From positions 1 through 20,712 of the IMG/VR virus record IMGVR_UViG_3300007345_003061: DNA of 20,712 nt. The stretch is one strand, 5' to 3'. The position numbers and the translations under genes were made by a program. Below, one piece after another: positions 14,401-20,712 of the stretch; position 1 is the first letter of the stretch; each line of letters begins with the position of its first letter. Under the pieces are notes generated by a model. The model searched no databases. It was not told the origin of the DNA and saw only the letters and a program-made list of their open reading frames with translations. Source of the stretch: a virus.

Positions 14401-14961
14401 ATTATTACCACCATCAAGAGCATTGGTATTGTTTAACAAAGAGTTAAGTTTATTGTCTTGATCTGCAGCAGCTGTAGTACCACCGAGATATATAGCACCT
14501 GATGCAACATCTTCAGCTAACCTTGCTGCTCTTCCTTCAATGTCACCGTTAGGCATAGCGTTAGAGGAACCAACAGCATCGGGGTCTGGTTGTGTTTCAA
14601 ACGCTGACCAGTATGTAGATGCTTGTGGTTGGGTTCCCCTTGCTGCTTGAGTCATAGGTACTGCTGTTCTTGCAGGGTCTGGAGGACCAAACACTTCAGG
14701 CTCATCTTCAGTCACCTCTTCCACAACCCCTGCTGTTTCGGCAACCGTACTAGGCAAGGCTTCTGGAGAGGTCTCCACAGGAGCTTCTGTGACAGGCACT
14801 ACAGGTTCTACTGGTGGGGTAGTAACCTCAGGGGCTTCAGGGGATGCTGGCGGGGTTGTATCCCCCGCTAACACCTCTTCAAATCCTAAAGCTAACTCTA
14901 ATTGTTCTGAAGGTAGTACTGCACCAGTGTCTAGACCTGATACATTAGATTTACCTGCCAT
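11491..14961 (-). CDS. Putative virion-associated single-subunit RNA polymerase (N4 vRNAP-like)
   Basis: The start is ATG 14961 (MAGKSNVSG), with AAAGGAG at ideal distance; the frame extension to 15033 lies inside the upstream gene. Of the 1156 residues, about 30-100 form a Pro/Glu/Thr/Val-rich linker. The core carries the ordered landmarks of the T7/N4 polymerase family: GATGRIAV (R493, TxxGR/DxxGR position), motif A IDGKTNGIAG (D660), motif B RGLNKTTSMTFGYGKNAAGF (R739, K743, Y751; the exact Rx3Kx7YG signature), IPVQSIDAATV (D931, equivalent to T7 VHSQDGSH) and motif C PIYDAF (D967). Spacings between D660, K743 and D967 (83, 224) fall close to T7 and N4 values. N4 vRNAP's polymerase core is about 1,100 residues, and it is packaged and ejected to transcribe early genes. 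The gene lies last in a virion-protein operon. The motif evidence is strong; virion location is inferred from context. Confidence 0.8.
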   Translation of the reverse strand: MAGKSNVSGLDTGAVLPSEQLELALGFEEVLAGDTTPPASPEAPEVTTPPVEPVVPVTEAPVETSPEALPSTVAETAGVVEEVTEDEPEVFGPPDPARTAVPMTQAARGTQPQASTYWSAFETQPDPDAVGSSNAMPNGDIEGRAARLAEDVASGAIYLGGTTAAADQDNKLNSLLNNTNALDGGNNDSGKPRMTPLFAKVLTYVTEDALSQTSFGKNEEGQFDPMDQVTDDQLMGTGAFSKADGNRRLGQEIHRAHQRIINEQQQKPTDAYTDLSPDDAFLLGDIAKELYYQGMNRQYGKNVFLNRQTPDANVQGEQVMFEVTDTGSSLLRQGNTLRKKLLPKDHVRPLKTPPVDGMLGGELGRITRSVTQRVFVPGDAVAAAELNEAMRNYSQVAHVVDPQRLKILLATALPALSSPNNPYRSINHIGEDKMNEFVARQKIAQSQGRRIIPDPNDSMRAIENDLAQALYGIALDRKGANYLTFYLQGATGRIAVQQTNFDPTTKKSVRFVTRSAVPTMINKGSRFDKALRQMYAMALVKGADALVPSAREKALTDAEGSLYNKGVRLRTALAAISDSQVEKVADAIAAGMPLSDPNFPQMPALQLDPNNESDAILMAEIQKKGEDGQAYIDGLIDFANYKEAMDAGKPYHTYFNAYIDGKTNGIAGNGMQLGNMETARRTGVIRSGTSPFFLDDDQDIRDVLENTLIDLSVNSEYEAFPRDEWPEVYEIAQIVYGNRGLNKTTSMTFGYGKNAAGFKSDIEEFMLVMQGQGTPESQRLNDLMSIYNSKSSQTASDQFNPKQQLIDAIHSHYDSALKEVLGEETMQSRNIMRGAAFLHSIANELFTINGPTGSKLNMGGMMTTGAKKGEATPIKIFVDGKLTTPKSQVYGEEATSAAPKFRTDPITGEQSTEVGGSSWGAAIPIPVQSIDAATVARLASDKGGYWKDIRQRSQNPKQQPYVFPIYDAFKMDAASYDAVLKDVNKAWVDINFQWSYLKQTQNSLNKLKQSLNERFKNPNQVLLGNERAMMDYLFSTYISKEGNPVLNINNKLGQVMYPVPDDIFKEVKSLQSAMTNKGFRGFSSGPKGINIIEPSTTLTVKDLQIFIEALEKSIGLNKLDQFISKTEALRSKLKSKIMANVNSNDPDLAVLQYYSH

Positions 14962-14962
14962 A

Positions 14963-17900
14963 TTATTCTCCTTTAAAATTCCATGAGTCTGGTGCAAAGT
15001 CTCCAATTCTTGAGAATCCACCAGTGACACCAACGGCAGGTATTAACCTACTACCTTCTTGTGCACCACCAGCAAAGTCCCCTGTTGCTACCTTACCAAC
15101 TGCTCTACCAATACGTTTTAATGTACCAGTAGCAGGTGCTTCACCTGTTGTTGTATTCCACAACCACTCTCCAGCATTACCAGAACGTTGTTCGTATATG
15201 GGGAAGAACTGATCAAGCACACGCTCACCAACACCAAGTAGACCTGATGAACGGATACCACGTTGGATATACTCTTCAGTCTCTAGGTGAGGGTTCTTAC
15301 CTGTCTTGTATTCGTCTTCATCCAAACCGCCATACTTAATGAGGTCCTTTAGATACTGAGAGGCAAAGCCCATCATAATCATAGTAGCCATGATAGCAAA
15401 TGCATTGTACTTCATTGCTGGAGTACCACGTTTTACATACTCACCCCACAGTTTAGGGATATGGTTTGCTGTAAATGTAGCAATGAATCCCTGGAACTGT
15501 GTAAACAAAAAGAACCTTGGGTCTTGATAGATCAATGGTCTGTTAGCTACCCCTGGGAGTGCTATAGCATCATCGATAAAGTTCATAGATCCAATTCTTA
15601 TATTGTCATTCATAAGTTTATCATCAGCTTCTATTTCTTGATTTGTTCTGTTATCAATACCAGTGGCATCTCTTTTTCTTGATTCGATAAACAACGTAAC
15701 CATGTCATCAACATTGATACCAATATTCCTTAAAGCTTCTTCTGACTGTTGAACCTCATTGGTTTTTACTTCACCGCTTGTTCTTTGATCAACAACAATA
15801 TTTACATGATCAAAAATATAATCAGCAGATATAGCTGCTCTCATAGAACGAGTCATGTTAGTAAAACCAGTAAGACCAGTAGCCTTGAAGAAGATTTCAT
15901 AGAACCTTTGATGTGATGGATTCATTTCTGAAACACCAGTCACTGTAGCTGCACCAAGTTCCCACGCATCATAACCTAGTTCTCTGCGTAAAGCTTGACC
16001 CCTAGATCTACTAGCAAAAGGAACACCTGTAGTTGGGTCAATGTTTCCTAACGCTTGTTCTCTACGTGTTATAACAGAGCCTGTTTGTTTTACAGCAGCA
16101 CCTAAAGCAGAAGCCAGTTCTTTACCAAAGTTCTGTAAGCTTGTATCATTTGAAGATGAACCTTTTCTTTTAAAGATCTGTTCAGCTGTTAAAGCACGAG
16201 AGGACAGTGCAAGTTCTGGAAGAGATGACACAGCAGCCATACCTAGTGTTCCAATAGTTGTAAGGAACATAAGGTTTTTCTGGATACCAATAAGCATTTT
16301 ACCCATGTCTGATGTCGGACGTTTGTAGTTCCCTGACTCAGCGTTTAGATAGTCTTTCATAAGCTTAGCTATACGATTAACTTCTGCAGCGGGAACACCC
16401 TCTGCTTGCATCTTATCTAAAAGGAAAGCAATCTTCTCACCATTCTTACCAATATAATCTCTATGTGCTGTAAATCTAGCAGCAGACTTAATAGAGTGCT
16501 GAATGTTCTTATAGATATCTTGTTCCATAAAGTCTTTAAACACAAGATTACCATCAGCATCCATCTTATCAGACATGCCAAGGGTATTACTTCTGTGTGA
16601 CCCAGGAACGATACCACCTTTAGTAACATCAAAACCTTTTACAAATTCAATACCTGCAACAGCACCAGCTTCATCAATGTCAGTAATAGTATCAGAGTTA
16701 AGTATCTCATCTACTAAAACCTTAGCATCTCCTGGACTAATTTGCGGATATGTCTGTACTAGTAAAGCCTCAAATGCATTACGGTTCTTTTGAACAGCAA
16801 CCTTATTTAAAGTTTTGTATCTATGTAAATAGTTTTTACGTTGACCAAGATCACCACCTGCTGCTATCTGATCATTATACATAGCATCTGCTGTCATGTT
16901 CATTTGTTTAGCAAGTGTATCAATTGCAGCCGCTTGTTGTGGGTTAAGTCCAGCAGTGTTTAAAAGATTAGAATCGTAATTCCCATCACTATCTACTGCT
17001 GCTTGTAGTCTTTTATAAATATCATCACTAAGAGTATCTATTTCTTTTTGACTTAAAACTTTTCCATTACCCATAACATTCCAAAAGTCATCAGGATTCT
17101 GTAACATATTTCTGTATATAGAAACACGATTACGTTTAGCCATTTCAAAATCAGCACCACTGAATACCTTTTGAAGTCCACCACCAAACTGTGCAGCTAA
17201 CTCTCTAGCTGAAGCAGATACTCTTTTTACTTCAGCAGGTATAATATAATCAATAGACCTTCTCCAAAGTGCAGGAGCCGAGGCAAACATTTCACCAATG
17301 GTTTCCCCAAGAGTTCTTTCAGATTTTGTTTTACGATGGGCTTCTGTTCGATCATCTAAATCTACAGGTTTATAATTAGAGTCAGCTTCTTTACGTTCAG
17401 CTAGTTCTTTATTACGTTCCTGTTGTTTTTCTTCAATAGACTTAACACGACTACCAGCTATACGGGCTTGCTCTGCAAACTCTTCAACTTGAATCATGTT
17501 TACAGTTTGACCTGCATCTAATTGTCGTTGTGTTTCTGCAGCCTTAGCTTCTTGATAAGCAATTTCACCATTAGCTTTACGCTCTGCTTCAGCCTGTGCT
17601 CCCTCTTCAGAAAGACGTTTGGCTTCTGCAGGTAACTGACGTACTGCTACATCAGCCCAAGCACCAGCATTAACTGCGGCCCCAGGAACTGCAAAGGCTG
17701 TACCTAAAGAAGTACCAGCTATTGAAGCAGCAATCATCCGATCAGTAAGTTCATTGTAATCAAAGACCTTATCAGAACCAAGGGTTGCTCCAAGGTAAGC
17801 AGTAGCTTCTTGCATAGCTTCAGTTGCACCTTCACCAGTGCCACCAATTAACCCACGTGTTGCAAGGTCTTTGAAAATAGCCTTACCTGTGATCTGTTGA

Positions 17901-19270
17901 CGAGCTACCTTAGCTGCATCTCCAGCAAACCCTGCGAGTTCCTTACGTGTTGCTGTAAGAAGTAATCTTTGAGCATCTCCTAGGTCCATACCTCTAGATG
18001 TTAACGCAGTTAAAGCATCCTTATACATAGCTTTAGGTGTAATGCCTTGTTTAAATATAAGATTAATACCAATCTTATCTAATGCAGCTTGAAGAACACC
18101 TGCACCAATTGCAACAGTAGCACTTTTATTATCACCCTCCATCTCTGACCATGTGTTACCAGTATATAAAGACACTGGTGCTAAGTAACTCAATCCCCCA
18201 GTTACTGGTGCAAGTAAAGCAGCACCACCAGATGCAGCCATATAGGGTAAAGACATTGCAGCATTGGTTCCTAAGAACTCAACGGCTGTCAGGAATCCAT
18301 CCACATCCTTGTAGTCTGTAATGATTTTACCGTTCTCACCCATACGGGTACGAGCACGTTCCATTCCTGCTTCACCAAAGTTTTCTGCAGCTTCCCAATC
18401 TATTTTTTCTCCAAGCATATCTGCAAGAGCATAAGCAGATTGAGCTACACTGTTCCATCCGGTTTCCCAAGCAACAGTCATAGGGTTGTTTGCACGACCA
18501 GTTACATCATCTCTATCGAAATAATCAATGTCGGGTTTAGCACTTTCATTAATAGCAGCCCTTTGTTTTTTAAGCATCTGGAGTCCTACAAGGTCTTGGT
18601 CTGTAGGTTGTTCTCCGCTTTTCCGCATTTCAGATAGTCCATCTTCAACCATCTTGATCTGCTCATCAAGCATACCAATCTCACCAGAAAACTTCTGTGC
18701 TCTTTTAAACTGTTGAGCAAACCTACGCTCTTCATCAACCCCTTCTTGTATCATCATCCGAGCTTTGTCAAACTCATTTGGTTGATATTCAGCAGAGGTT
18801 TGATCTGCTCTAGGTCCTTTTAGAAAATCTTGATAAGTTCTAGAACTACGTAGTATATTTCCTGGGTCAAAACCACTAGCAATATCTACGACACCATTGA
18901 TAGCAAGCTCACGAGAAAAAGATTTACCAGTTTCTGGATGAACAAGATCACCCATTTGACGACTCCCAGTGGCATCCATTTCTGGAGTACCATCTGGGTT
19001 AAATCGTCTACGTACTTCTGTATAACCAAGTTGATTAGCTAAAGATTGTACTTGTTCAGCTGTTTGCACAGCCCCAACTTCTTGTGAAGCACTTAAACCT
19101 TGCCATTCTTTGTACGTTTCAGGAGCATCTATACCACCGAAACGTACATCTAGATCGTTGCCTTCTTCACGGATAGTGTCTGCGTCTAAGAATGTAGTTT
19201 TATTCTTTGCACCCACTAGTTGGTTTGCATCACCACTAAGGATGTTAGCATAATCCGATACATCAAGCAT
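14963..19270 (-). CDS. Giant internal virion/ejection protein with N-terminal staphylococcal-nuclease-like domain
   Basis: The 1435-residue product starts at ATG 19270, with AAGGAG seven bases upstream. Residues about 24-130 look like a TNase domain: LDADT (D29, D31, T32), VRFGGIDAPE (R43, D48, E51), GSRQMGDLV (R104) and SRELAINGVV (E121), matching SNase D21, R35, D40, E43, R87 in order, with R43-E51 spacing identical. A charged helical region follows. Hydrophobic or Gly/Ala-rich segments near 335-375, 380-405, 512-537, 997-1020 and 1288-1308, and a GEGATEAMQE motif near 477, suggest membrane insertion, as for T7 gp15/gp16 that form the ejection channel. Residues about 545-640 are coiled coil. 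It sits between two other large virion-type genes. The T7 gp16 counterpart bears a transglycosylase; here the enzymatic cap appears to be a nuclease. Structural role by analogy. Confidence 0.75.
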   Translation of the reverse strand: MLDVSDYANILSGDANQLVGAKNKTTFLDADTIREEGNDLDVRFGGIDAPETYKEWQGLSASQEVGAVQTAEQVQSLANQLGYTEVRRRFNPDGTPEMDATGSRQMGDLVHPETGKSFSRELAINGVVDIASGFDPGNILRSSRTYQDFLKGPRADQTSAEYQPNEFDKARMMIQEGVDEERRFAQQFKRAQKFSGEIGMLDEQIKMVEDGLSEMRKSGEQPTDQDLVGLQMLKKQRAAINESAKPDIDYFDRDDVTGRANNPMTVAWETGWNSVAQSAYALADMLGEKIDWEAAENFGEAGMERARTRMGENGKIITDYKDVDGFLTAVEFLGTNAAMSLPYMAASGGAALLAPVTGGLSYLAPVSLYTGNTWSEMEGDNKSATVAIGAGVLQAALDKIGINLIFKQGITPKAMYKDALTALTSRGMDLGDAQRLLLTATRKELAGFAGDAAKVARQQITGKAIFKDLATRGLIGGTGEGATEAMQEATAYLGATLGSDKVFDYNELTDRMIAASIAGTSLGTAFAVPGAAVNAGAWADVAVRQLPAEAKRLSEEGAQAEAERKANGEIAYQEAKAAETQRQLDAGQTVNMIQVEEFAEQARIAGSRVKSIEEKQQERNKELAERKEADSNYKPVDLDDRTEAHRKTKSERTLGETIGEMFASAPALWRRSIDYIIPAEVKRVSASARELAAQFGGGLQKVFSGADFEMAKRNRVSIYRNMLQNPDDFWNVMGNGKVLSQKEIDTLSDDIYKRLQAAVDSDGNYDSNLLNTAGLNPQQAAAIDTLAKQMNMTADAMYNDQIAAGGDLGQRKNYLHRYKTLNKVAVQKNRNAFEALLVQTYPQISPGDAKVLVDEILNSDTITDIDEAGAVAGIEFVKGFDVTKGGIVPGSHRSNTLGMSDKMDADGNLVFKDFMEQDIYKNIQHSIKSAARFTAHRDYIGKNGEKIAFLLDKMQAEGVPAAEVNRIAKLMKDYLNAESGNYKRPTSDMGKMLIGIQKNLMFLTTIGTLGMAAVSSLPELALSSRALTAEQIFKRKGSSSNDTSLQNFGKELASALGAAVKQTGSVITRREQALGNIDPTTGVPFASRSRGQALRRELGYDAWELGAATVTGVSEMNPSHQRFYEIFFKATGLTGFTNMTRSMRAAISADYIFDHVNIVVDQRTSGEVKTNEVQQSEEALRNIGINVDDMVTLFIESRKRDATGIDNRTNQEIEADDKLMNDNIRIGSMNFIDDAIALPGVANRPLIYQDPRFFLFTQFQGFIATFTANHIPKLWGEYVKRGTPAMKYNAFAIMATMIMMGFASQYLKDLIKYGGLDEDEYKTGKNPHLETEEYIQRGIRSSGLLGVGERVLDQFFPIYEQRSGNAGEWLWNTTTGEAPATGTLKRIGRAVGKVATGDFAGGAQEGSRLIPAVGVTGGFSRIGDFAPDSWNFKGE

Positions 19271-19281
19271 AGCAATACTCC

Positions 19282-20712
19282 TTATTGTTTAGGTTTGTTA
19301 AGTTCAGCATGTAATGCCTGGGCTGTGTCCATCATGTACTTATAAAAGCCAGATTCACCAGCACTCTTTTCAGCACTGTCATTATATTTCTTTCTTAAAG
19401 TACGACCATCTTCAGTGGAATCTAACTTGTTCCATTTTTGAATAGCAATATTTATAATATCTCCACGATCAGTACTAGAGTTTGGAATACCTGAGATAAC
19501 AGTATCAAGGTTTTGATAAAGCAAACTCATTTTATCTGCTTGTACATATTTTGGAGTTGCCTTTTTGTTCATTACAGCATCTTCATTAATGATAAACAAC
19601 TCTGGAGCACCTGTGGTTTCTCTTAGCTGTTGATCTTCTAAAAACCTAGTAAAGTCATTAGGTGTATACTTAATGTCTTTACCTGCAGCTTCTGCAACCA
19701 TAGTTTCATATGCTTGAGTCATAACCTTACGACCAGCTGTAGAGTCTGGGTCAACCCCTTGCTTTTTGGCCCAATCATAATACGCTAATGCTGCTTCCTT
19801 AGGGCCAACACTAACAATGTACTCTTTATCTTTACCTTCACCTTTAAAGTTTCCAGGTTTATCTCTAATTTCTGAGAAGTAACCTTCCATGTCACCAAGG
19901 ATTCTACTACGTCTTTGCTTATAAGCTTCAGTATTAGCATCAAGTTCTTCACGATAATCATTAAGACTTGAAACCTGTGCAGGATGCATTACAGCACCAC
20001 TACGTGATTGGTAATGTGTGCCACCTGTAATACTATTCTTTACAGGAACTAAAGTTGCTTTCTTATAACCTGTAACTTGACCCTCTTTATTAAACTGAGG
20101 AACCATTTTAGTTATAGGGGCACCACCAGTTGGTGCATAAGTAGCACCTTTCTTTTCAAGGTCTGATATGTTTTTAGTTTTGTTATATAAGGCAATAGAT
20201 TTTGGCGTGTATGTTCCATCCTTTGTTAACTCTTGAACATACTTTTTATGTGCAGAAACTTTAGAGTCAACACGTTTAACATATTGTTTAGCAGCAAAGT
20301 TAAGAGAACCACTGTGAGAACCACCTAACATACGACCACCAACATACATAATAGCCATGCGTTTAAGCTCATCAGAATCAAACAAGTCACCAAAGATACC
20401 TGATAAGAAAGACTCTGCTTTGTTTATCTGTTCTGGTGGTGCTGTTTTACCTGCATCAGCTGCATCTTTTGGTTTTGTGCCTGGAGGAATAGTACCATCA
20501 TCTTTAGTTTTCTTAACAATATCTTCAGCAGTTTTTGTACTAGTAGAAGAATCTTTAGGAGGTACACCTTCAATAGTAGGTACAGCTGGATCTAATGCTT
20601 CAGTCTGATCATCCTTAACAAGCTCTTGGCTTTTACCTTCTAATCTTTTCTTTTTATCTTTAAGATCATCAGCATCTTTCTGAACCTTCTCAGCTTCTTT
20701 AGTTAATCCAAG
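19282..20712 (-). CDS. Large virion-type protein, N-terminus beyond the window
   Basis: The frame is open from the right edge to TAA at 19284-19282, giving 476 visible residues. A TTG at 20385 could be mistaken for a start, but 109 further in-frame codons with the same composition precede it and no start lies within the window, so the gene is partial. From the N-terminal side: a highly charged helix (KEAEKVQKDADDLKDKKKR), a Pro/Thr/Lys/Asp-rich linker of about 65 residues, ESFLSGIFGD, then a Gly-containing helix (MAIMYVGGRMLGG), and a mixed-charge C-terminal half ending in a helix. Downstream spacing to the nuclease-domain protein is 11 bases. Probably an internal core or tail-associated protein; no family recognised. 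Confidence 0.7.
   Translation of the reverse strand, partial: LGLTKEAEKVQKDADDLKDKKKRLEGKSQELVKDDQTEALDPAVPTIEGVPPKDSSTSTKTAEDIVKKTKDDGTIPPGTKPKDAADAGKTAPPEQINKAESFLSGIFGDLFDSDELKRMAIMYVGGRMLGGSHSGSLNFAAKQYVKRVDSKVSAHKKYVQELTKDGTYTPKSIALYNKTKNISDLEKKGATYAPTGGAPITKMVPQFNKEGQVTGYKKATLVPVKNSITGGTHYQSRSGAVMHPAQVSSLNDYREELDANTEAYKQRRSRILGDMEGYFSEIRDKPGNFKGEGKDKEYIVSVGPKEAALAYYDWAKKQGVDPDSTAGRKVMTQAYETMVAEAAGKDIKYTPNDFTRFLEDQQLRETTGAPELFIINEDAVMNKKATPKYVQADKMSLLYQNLDTVISGIPNSSTDRGDIINIAIQKWNKLDSTEDGRTLRKKYNDSAEKSAGESGFYKYMMDTAQALHAELNKPKQ

Noticed and set aside
14963-14965. Idea that the 1435- and 1156-residue ORFs are one protein split by a frameshift, as N4 vRNAP is a single giant chain
   Set aside because: The downstream gene has its own AAAGGAG and ATG one base after the stop, and the upstream protein ends cleanly; two genes are the simpler reading.
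20383-20385. TTG as start of the rightmost minus-strand gene
   Set aside because: The frame continues upstream without stop for 109 codons to the window edge with protein-like composition, so the codon is internal.
20357-20608. 83-codon + strand ORF near the right edge
   Set aside because: It is antisense to the in-frame N-terminal extension of the minus-strand virion gene.
1-20712. tRNA genes, CRISPR arrays, insertion sequences, integrase or attachment sites
   Set aside because: I saw no cloverleaf-like sequence, spaced repeat array, transposase or integrase motif; intergenic space is too small to hide them, and the gene content is that of a lytic phage.

Overview
The window is a piece of a tailed (podovirus-like) bacteriophage genome. 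It is AT-rich and densely packed, with stop/start overlaps throughout. It carries a complete T7-type replication set: family A DNA polymerase, 5'-3' exonuclease, primase-helicase and single-subunit RNA polymerase. It also has nucleotide-metabolism genes (MazG-like, ThyX), a RusA-type resolvase and very large virion proteins. ThyX, MazG and a DUF3310 protein beside T7-like replication genes recall aquatic podoviruses, but host and exact family cannot be read from the window.

Layout. (1) 1-1538, + strand: eight small, translationally coupled early genes of unknown function, closed by a strong bidirectional hairpin terminator (1546-1590). (2) 1595-2157: a 19-bp direct repeat, a lone minus-strand gene resembling a small terminase subunit (1646-2050), and a divergent regulatory region holding a perfect 16-bp inverted repeat around a GC-rich hairpin. 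(3) 2158-11435, + strand: MazG-like hydrolase, DUF3310 protein, small ORFs including an untracked zinc-ribbon gene, HNH nuclease, DNA polymerase, exonuclease, RusA resolvase, primase-helicase, ThyX, T7-like RNA polymerase and a small downstream gene. (4) A convergent terminator at 11441-11487. (5) 11491-20712, minus strand: three large virion-type ORFs transcribed toward the terminator: a charged coiled-coil/linker protein truncated by the window edge, a 1435-residue membrane-active internal protein with an N-terminal staphylococcal-nuclease-like domain, and a 1156-residue protein.

The main discovery is the last gene. It looks at first like an anonymous structural protein, but it carries in order the signature elements of a T7/N4-type single-subunit RNA polymerase: GR (493-494 region), DGxxNG (D660), Rx3Kx7YG (R739, K743, Y751) and YDAF (D967). 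Its size matches the minimal polymerase core of the N4 virion RNA polymerase. The phage therefore seems to encode two different single-subunit RNA polymerases: a conventional T7-like enzyme made during infection, and a probable virion-packaged one that could be ejected with the DNA to start early transcription. Its neighbour, with a nuclease domain and several hydrophobic segments, is a good candidate for the ejection channel. This arrangement is inferred from motifs and gene context; no searches were run.
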